Part shown: positions 56,881 to 64,000 of the stretch, piece after piece
How the letters are laid out: every line of letters begins with the position of its first letter
Numbering within the stretch: the stretch's first letter is position 1
Origin: Melieria omissa
Taxonomy: Eukaryota; Arthropoda; Insecta; Diptera; Ulidiidae
DNA length: 64,000 bases
Assembly: GCA_963971225.1 (NCBI GenBank)
Contig: OZ020267.1
Span: 97,908,036-97,972,035 of the forward strand
Direction: 5' to 3'
Notes under the pieces: model-generated
Database searches by the model: none
Told to the model about the DNA's origin: nothing
What the model saw: only the letters and a program-made list of their open reading frames with translations
Program-made: the position numbers and the translations under genes

Positions 56881-57369
56881 AAGTAAGCGAGAAAACATCA
56901 TATCTCGGAAACAACTAAATCGATTTCAGTGAGTTATTCAGCGATCACCAAAATTCTTCAGTACAAAAAATACAAAATTAATAAAGGTTCAGAAATTCAC
57001 CACCAGAGGGCGTCTCCCATACGATCGGATTTGTGACGTTGTCAACTTTTGGGATTCTACAAAGCAAAAATCCAACTGTATTGCCGAAACCCCACTAATC
57101 TCCCTACTTTGAATATAATTGCAATTGTAAGTGAGTGTAAAGAAGAAATTATTCGGTTTTTGTGAGAAAATTTAAATTTTTTATTCAGCCGGTATAGGTA
57201 CTCCTTGCGAAAGCAGCTGGGAGCAAAACTTGTTTTCTATGTCACAAGGCGTCATTATAGTCTCTGGTGAGTTTCACGCCCCCCTTCCGATATGCACTTT
57301 TTTACCAAACTGCATAAAATGAGAGGTTGCGGAGCATCGAAATCGAAAAATCGTACACTAATTCCAGTC

Positions 57370-57980
57370 TAGTGACTCATGGGACCAGAACCAATAATCG
57401 GCACCAGTCTATCAGGAACCCTGGACTGGATCGAGTCCTGTGTAAATAATCTACATAGAGAACGTTGGTCTAGCTTGGGAAGCTGTAAAACTGCCAAGTG
57501 TTTTGCGAAAAGCCCAAACAGGAAAGCAGGGAATTTCCTCCAGAAGCTGAGTAGGAAAGACCTCCGACGAATGGTCGGGTTAATCACAGGACACAATCCA
57601 TGGGGGGCGAAATATGGCCAACATGGGCATCATCGAAGATCCGACTTGCGTGTCTTGCAACAGAGCACTTTCTCTGTGCATGTCCTGCTTTCTCTGGAAC
57701 GAGATTGCGCAGCTTGGGTTCAGATGTTATGAGAATGGATCAAGTTCCCTGTGTGATCTCCTGAAATTCTTTAATGAGTATGGGAAATTTGCACAGGAGA
57801 ACTCATAACCCTCTCTCCCTTTTCACCCACTTTCTCTTTTTCTTTTCCCATTCCCATCTCCTCTATCAACCTCTTTCCTGAGCCTTAAGTACAATGGGCC
57901 ATAAAGCCTGAGTGCTTGAGGTAATGACCTCCCTTAGGTTATTTGCTCGGCTCCCCTTGACATCCATCCATCCATCCAAG
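57370..57980 (+). mobile_element. LINE 3' end with ATCC tail
   Basis: This is a 5'-truncated non-LTR retrotransposon. It holds the C-terminal part of ORF2, a 3' UTR with atgggccataaagcctgagt and a terminal (ATCC)n tail at about 57,962-57,978. The tail and the C-terminal sequence tie it to the LINE scraps at 41,275 and 54,645. Confidence 0.75.
57379..57808 (+). pseudogene. LINE ORF2 C-terminal fragment, frameshifted
   Basis: The first frame reads GSCKTAKCFAKSPNRKAGNF, then LSRKDLRRMVGLITGHNPWG (about 57,545-57,608). A frameshift at about 57,610 leads to NMGIIEDPTCVSCNRA (about 57,616-57,665), a zinc-knuckle start with CxxC, and then LCDLLKFFNEYGKFAQENS with the stop at 57,806-57,808. The Leu-Thr/Ile-Thr-Gly-His block followed by a Cys-x-x-Cys motif is the standard tail of RNase H-bearing LINE ORF2 proteins. 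The downstream His/Cys ligands are degraded. The RNase H and RT parts are absent. Confidence 0.75.
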
Positions 57981-60900
57981 GTATTTTTATTAATTTGAAT
58001 TGAAACCAAGATATTTTTATTAATTAAATTATTAATTTTTGGTTTGTACTTATATTTTTTTAATTTTATTATTCAATTCAATCAGTCCCATCTTTTTAAT
58101 GTTTATTAAATTTCAATTTTGGAAATCTTAATTTAAATCTGCATGTTATATGAATTTTTAATATAGACTTTACCATTTATTACGTAACGTTGTATTCTTT
58201 TTATTTGTTTTACCTCATTTCTTTATAGTCCACAAAATTTTGTCTCAAGTTTAATTTCATTTTATTTCATTTTACTGACATCAGCACTAAACATTAGCCA
58301 AATTACAACCACAGGTTTATGTCGGCGAACGTGATTGGAGCACAAAAAGACGTGACCAAGAACCAAATGCCACAAATTAGTCTGCTTGTGTTTTTACTTG
58401 GCCATTTCCGTCCAAAACACAATAACAACAATAATAAGTATCGTGTAAAGGCAAACAAAAATATACGTAAATTTCACATCAACTGTAGGGTTTTCTGCAC
58501 AACAACACTCGACGACGGTAGGGAAAAATCAAGCAAATATTACCAAAAAAAAAAAAAAAACACAGCAAAAAGTGTAACAGCAAAAACTGAAAACCAACTG
58601 AAATATGCTAAACCAAACGTAGATCAAAAGCAAAACAAAGAAAACAAAACGAAACGAAACGAACAAACAATAATAATGTTACACAAGTGTGCAATTTGAA
58701 ACGAAAATAATATGAAAATACAAAATTCGTAACAAAAACATCATGAAAATCACAAGCAAGAAGAAGCACAAAATGTTAGCGCAACAATAACAAAAATACA
58801 AAAATGTTATTGTATGATTTTATGTACATATTTTGTTATTGTTTGTATGTTGTGGGGCAGCAAAAAAAATGCGGCCAACATGAACGGTAATTCTCCGCTT
58901 GCCTCCTTAGTCCGCTTGGTGCTAACAATTATTGGTGTGTTTTACGCCATTGTTTTCGTTAGGGTTTTACTTGCTATCTGGTTGTTATAATTTCGGTTGT
59001 TTGTTGTTGTAAGTGTGGTTGTTGTTGTTGCAAAAGCCGCATTGTAAAATTAAGTAAGCAAATCATAAAAATATTCAAGTCGCTGCATTCTAATGGGCAA
59101 ATGCGGTTGCTGTTTTTATTGTTGTTGTTGCTATTGCCATACAAAAACTACTTCACACACACACATACAAACACAGATGCACCTAGCGAGGGACAAATAC
59201 CAGTTGCAGGTTATGTCGGTGCCATGGACCCGGCTCGACCGCACAGCCAAGGGACGGACACCATTTGTGCTGGCCACAAATTTTCGCCTGGTGGACAGTT
59301 TGCGCAGCTATGAAACTTGTTTGCGGTCTGGACGGCAGCAGCGAACGAAAATTTTAATCTACAATGACGCAGTTTTTAAGTGGGTGCAGCATGTGCGGGG
59401 TGGCGACGGCGAGAGAAACAGCAAAGGGTTTCACATAAATTTTAAGCACTTTTTGGCCGCACATCCTCGCCCTTCTCTCCATCTTCTATGTGCTGTGCCA
59501 CTGTCTCCCTGTTGCTGTCTCGCTCGTGCATTCTTCTGACACTCTCACGCGCCCACTGCTTGTCTGGCTGCTGGTCTTTTTTGGGCGGCTGCTTGTCCGC
59601 CTTTTGCGACGCTTCCGATTTTTTGCCGCTCTCGAGTGTACTTTTTGTGGTTCTCGGCGCGGCGGCAAAACTTCGGCCCCAAATCAGGTCAACAATTTTA
59701 ATGTCAACTTCAACTTTTGCAGCAGACAATTTACACTGCGACTGCGGCTACGTGGGCGGTAGCCGCACAGCAGGGAAGCGCAGTTAAATGCGAGTGTGGA
59801 TTAAAATTTTGCATAACTTTCAGACTTTTGCCGTGTGTGTGTCAGTGTGTGTGTGTGTGTTAGAATGTCTCTGTGTAAGTTTGGCAGTCTTGGCGTGATT
59901 TTGGCAAACAAACTACACTAAGCGGCAATGCTGAGGAATTCAAAATGGACGAGGGGAACGTGGGAGCTCAGACGCCGACCAACTTTTTTCGCTGCCAACC
60001 GGCTGAGATGTTGCCACAAGAAACGGCAAATGTGTTGAAATTGTTGTTGTTGTTGTTATTATTGTTGTGCTCAAGCTGTTGTTAATTTGCACAATTTTTT
60101 TTTCTTCTTGCTAGCATAAAATCAACTAAAAACAACAACAACAACGATAAGACACTATAAGGCAAATGTTGTAAGCTGGCAGCAATGGTTGGACGCCCTC
60201 GGCGCCGCCCGCTTCGCTGTCAGTTGTTGCTGTGTAATTAAGAAAATTACGAAATTCCCACACACATACCAACACACACACACACACCAATGCACACGCA
60301 TACAACAAGACATGCAATGTATGCGCGAACATTAGCGCAGTTGCAGCATTTTTGAGTTAATATTGTACCAACAAAAAAAACTGTCTTAAGCTGATTTTAC
60401 AAATTGAAATGTTGGTATTTTTCTGATTATTTTTTTTTTATTTTTTAATAATTTAATTTTTTTTCTTATTTTTCCGCGCTGCTTTAAAGCAATTTTGCAT
60501 TTTTAATTAAGAAAAGTGTGGCAACACACAGTTAGCGACACGTGAGCGCCGCAACACTAACAACAACAACAACAACAACAACAATAGCAATAACAAGCCA
60601 TAAATTAATGAAAACCAAACCGAAATAAATTTGCATAATTTGTATGCGCTGAATTTGCAATAAAACGAAACAGCAAAGTTGAAAGGCCGCAGGCGGTCGC
60701 CGCAAGCGTTAAGCGCCATGCGGCTGGCCGTTGGCAGCTGTAAAAGACTGGGCGTAACGGCTTTTAAATTTATTAAATAAGTGTGTAAAAGATGCAGACC
60801 GCGTCTGATGAAATGGATGAATTTTTGTGTTTTTTTTTAATTTGGTTGTAAGCACTTTCGCTGAACAAATTTAAAGCATTTGAAGCAGTTATAAAGTCTT
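57981..60900. other. Non-coding DNA, no gene seen
   Basis: A-rich at 58,420-58,800, and GC-richer at about 59,190-60,000 and 60,500-60,750. Frames on both strands there (for example 59,093-59,539) contain no domain. CAA/GTT and CA tracts lie at 59,110-59,130, 59,155-59,175, 60,040-60,065, 60,260-60,290 and 60,560-60,585. Confidence 0.5.
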
Positions 60901-61770
60901 TATAAGACGTTTAGTAATAAGTGGGCGTGGCAATTAAGTGTTCAAATTTTATTTAATGGTAGTGAGTGCACATACTATGGAAAATAATTGAGTGTAGTTT
61001 TAATGGAATTAATTGAAAATTTCACACAAGTTTCAACGCCGTTTGGTCAACGCTTATTGACGAACGGACAGTGTTAAGAAATCTTCAAGGAAGAATCCAT
61101 ATATCATAAGTCGTCTAGTAAAAAGTGGGCGTGGCAATTTAAAATTTTGTTCATCACAGTGAACGCTGCACGGAAAGTGATTTAGTGAAGTTTTGTGATG
61201 TTTGGAGTGAACAGAGTAAGGAAATCTTCTAGGAAGCTATGAAATCACCATAAGTCATTTAGTCCACAGTAGACGAATTATTTCACTGATTCAAAAACTG
61301 TTTGTTGTAGTAATTCCAAGTATTATGGAAAATATTTAAGTGAAGTTTTAATTGAATTGAGTGGCAATTCAACATTATTTTAAACACCGTTTGGTCAAAG
61401 CTTTTTTATGGAACGGACAGTGGTATGAAATCTTTAAGGCAGATTCACTGTAAGTTGTTTCGTAAAAATTGGGCGTGGCAATTAGCTATTTTAAATTACT
61501 TTTATGGTAGTGAACGTTGTATGGAAAATAATTTAGTTAACTTTTATAAAGTTAGGGATGAACAGAGCTAGGAAATTTTCTGGGATGCTATGAAGTCCTA
61601 TAAGCTATTTAGTCCACAGTAGAAGTGTTAGTTAACTATTTCAAATGATTTTTATGGTAGTGAGTCCAAGTATTATGGAAAATATTTAAGTGAAGTTTTA
61701 ATGAAATTTGTTTGAAAATCAGTGAAAAATTAAGACAGAAAGAGTTATGAAATCTTTAGTTTTTGTTTTG
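60900..61770. repeat. Higher-order tandem repeat, ~345-350-bp period
   Basis: Two half-unit types alternate. Type A contains tattatggaaaatatttaag-tgaagttttaat and recurs at about 60,975, 61,322 and 61,670. Type B contains gaac(a)gagtaaggaaatcttc-taggaagctatgaa and tttagtccacagtaga, and recurs at about 61,211 and 61,560. The words gtgggcgtggcaatt (60,921, 61,125 and 61,470) and cgtttggtcaa (61,043 and 61,391) occur on the same lattice. Copies are diverged. No coding content. Confidence 0.75.
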
Positions 61771-62116
61771 AGAAGTAGAAGTGAATGAAATTTTTCAAAA
61801 TTATTTTTATAAAAATTAGTACTGCTTTTGCTAGCAATAATTTTGCATAATTTCAATAACTTTGGTCAGAAATTTACCAAAAAATGGCATAAGTCTGGTT
61901 AGCAAGGACTTTGGAATGAACTACAATATGAAAAGTTATGTACTTATTTTGAGAAATGGGCCTACTTTGAAATTTTTTGTAGGTATTTATTCAAAGTAGC
62001 ACTTATTATTTGATAAATATTTCTATAAAATCGTATCTTAGTTAAAATAAAAATCATTTAACAACTGCGCCCCGTTTGGTCAGGAACCAATGATGGCTCT
62101 GATGAACAGAGTTTGT

Positions 62117-63425
62117 TTAGGTTGGCAGGAAAGCAATTTCGGTTTTCACAAAAAGATGAAGTTAGGTTTGTTTTGAAGGCATTCTGCTAACGTTATAACT
62201 TTTTAAATTTTGGTTTGAGATGTGTTTTGAACATGAACATATTTCATTCTTTCTCGTCAAGAAAGGCCAGAAAGCCACTGAGACTTAAAAAGAGATATGT
62301 GAACTGCTTAAAATCTTGCTATATCCAGCAGACTTGATGCAAAAATTAACGCGCATGTCAGAATTTGCTTAGAAAATTTCATTCTGGAGATGTTTCATTT
62401 TAGAAAGATCAACGTTCTGGTTGACTTACCGTAGTTTATGACCCTTAAATCAAAGCCATAGGTTGTAGTGGTTGCCTCTATATGAGACACACTTCGACCT
62501 CTATATGGGTTCACTGTGATAATCAAATCCATAACTGAGTCAAATTGTCATGGAACTGAGAAACATTGCAGAGAGGTTTAAGGTGCAACCTCCACAACAA
62601 TTCCAAATCTTTTAAAACTCGTCAAGAATCAAGGCTCTTTATTTGGGTTCCGCAAATGCTGTGAAATCGAGTCTTTTTTAAAAGGATTTATCGGTGATGA
62701 TAAGAAAATCAATCTTTTATAATAACATTGAACGAAAAGATCGTTAGAAGCATGATGAACCAGCAGAAACAACATCAAACTCAAATTGCCTCAAAAATTG
62801 CCTCATGTTGTCAATTTGGTATATTTGATATTTTTGGTATATTTTCAACGAACCAAAGGATCAATTCAAATGTTTACTGTCAACAACTAATGAAACTCAA
62901 GGAAGCTATCGGAAAAAACGGTCAAAATGTACAAAGTTTAAAGGATTCTTTAGGTCTTTTCAGTGATTTAAAGAAAATTATTTTAGTTTGGTTGGAAACT
63001 GATATCACGTTTGACTATTTTTAAGGAACCAAATGATCAGTGTTTACTGTCAAATGTTTACTGTCACCAACTAATGAAACTGAAGGAAACTGTAGAAAAA
63101 AATGGTCAAAATTTACAAAATTTAAAGAAATCTTTAGGTATCTTCAGTTTATATTTATAGAAAATTATTTGAATATGGTTGGGAACAGATATCAGATCCA
63201 CCATATAGCAGTAAGCTTGCATTAGCAGATTACAAAAATTTTCGATGTTTGAAAACCTTTTTGAATAAACTTTTTAACTCTTGAAATTTCGTCCCTGAAA
63301 TCAAACTTTGTTCAGTTTTTTGTTAATAAAGAACAGAAGTTATGTGAATGCTGAATAATGATGTTGAGAGAGAAATGGTAAAAAGTCAATTCACAAAATG
63401 GAAAATGTATCAAGTTCTTTTGTTG
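62117..63425 (+). mobile_element. irritans-type mariner with internal duplication
   Basis: The left tip TTAGGTTGGCAGGAAAGCAA (62,117-62,136) is the characteristic terminal repeat of irritans-group mariners. The matching right tip was not found. The interior shows transposase blocks on the plus strand and a 176-bp direct duplication (62,850-63,025 and 63,026-63,201). The copy is old and non-functional. Confidence 0.75.
62225..63425 (+). pseudogene. irritans-type mariner transposase relic
   Basis: In shifting frames one reads KKGQKATET (about 62,260-62,285) and FHSGDVSF (about 62,375-62,400) from the DNA-binding region. NQRINSNVYCQQLMKLKEAI then occurs at about 62,850-62,910, and a second diverged copy of that segment follows from 63,026. 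The downstream copy leads into KLFEYGWEQISDPPYSSKLA, then LADYKNF with the third catalytic Asp (about 63,160-63,235). FVNKEQKLCE and QNGKCIK at about 63,320-63,410 resemble the C-terminus. Neither copy of the duplicated segment retains a readable second catalytic Asp block. Stops and frameshifts are frequent. Confidence 0.7.
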
Positions 63426-64000
63426 TACTTCACACTACAAAATTGAAAGGACCATCTTGTCAACTTAATAGAAGATTTTAAATCCAATTTTTTCAATTCA
63501 AATGTTTCAATGTTGTGCTAATTTTTACCATACAGCATTATGGAACTGAGTGTAAGGTTATCATAAATTTTTAGCCAGGACAGAAACCTTTTGATGTGGA
63601 ACATTGTTGCCATAGGGACGCATTGCTTTAACGATTGAACTAACTTTGGTTAGGTTTAACGTTGAATTTTATTTAAAAACATTGGCAGCAAAAATGTTTG
63701 TTTTATTAACTAACATTTACTTCTTAGGTGCTTAATGTCCGCACATAATTTTTAGATTTTCTCAGTAAAATATTTTTATATTTTTTCACGCTTGATTGCA
63801 CGCTGCCAATGTGTATCGCACTTGCACCGTTCGTATGACAAGTGTCAATCGCTTTAATGTCGTCATTTCACTCATTTTAACAAGCAACTAAATGCCTCGA
63901 GTGCCTCAAGTGCTTGTGTCAACTTTGATGGCCATTGGCGCGGCTACGTTTTGATCGCACCGACAGCGGCCGCGCATAAAACAGCCAACGCCAGCTGCTG
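63426..64000. other. Non-coding DNA, no gene seen
   Basis: AT-rich, becoming GC-richer at the very end (from about 63,780). No open frame or repeat is recognised. Confidence 0.5.

Noticed and set aside
59093..59539. 148-codon open frame
   Set aside because: Cys/Thr/His-rich start from GTT and CA repeats, no recognisable domain, and overlapping frames on both strands.

Overview
The window looks like AT-rich, non-coding nuclear DNA of a higher dipteran fly. A tephritid-type fruit fly is my best guess. The basis is the mixture of several mariner lineages, a piggyBac-like element, RNase H-bearing LINEs, a BEL-type and a gypsy-type solo LTR, long (AAAAT)n arrays, opa-like CAA/CAG tracts and CA/TG microsatellites. 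I found no convincing host protein-coding exon, rRNA, tRNA or CRISPR array. The only extended coding sequence that makes sense is transposon-derived. The window is probably intergenic DNA or one very large intron. The organism and genomic setting are inferences.

Layout. 1-3,700: low-complexity non-coding DNA with a ~250-bp (AAAAT)n array. 3,700-6,190: a diverged AT-rich tandem array split by a dead LINE (~3,921-5,282), which itself carries a cluster of ATCGATAG motifs. 6,190-12,900: mostly featureless, with a GAACCGAA-rich repeat, a weak mariner tail and one piggyBac-like terminus. 12,950-15,800: a LINE 3' scrap and two adjacent tandem arrays (~155-bp and ~290-bp units). 18,045-18,237: a second pentanucleotide array, (ATTTT)n. 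21,500-22,910: a TTAA-bounded MITE and a LINE RNase H/3' end. 24,700-31,010: small TTAA and hAT-like MITEs plus mariner scraps. 31,925-34,656: a nearly intact piggyBac-like transposon. 36,262-37,474: a mariner with terminal repeats but a broken gene. 40,492-40,917: a gypsy-type solo LTR. 41,275-41,510: LINE 3' scraps. 41,698-43,232: an internally deleted mariner that contains a complete solo LTR. 46,000-47,310: a 102-bp MITE and a further transposase relic. 49,200-50,360: an irritans-type mariner relic and a tiny retro-insert with 13-bp target duplications. 53,200-58,000: a tandem array, a MITE and LINE 3' ends. 60,900-63,420: a higher-order tandem repeat and an irritans-type mariner with an internal duplication.

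How the pieces relate. The mobile elements are independent invasions of different ages. The piggyBac-like gene is the youngest-looking: one in-frame stop, all catalytic aspartates kept, and a 73-nt intron before its zinc-finger tail. Nesting (solo LTR inside mariner, LINE inside tandem array) gives a relative chronology. Several TTAA-bounded ends share one design, CCCT followed about 14-21 bp later by a short palindrome. This suggests they are non-autonomous relatives of piggyBac-like elements.
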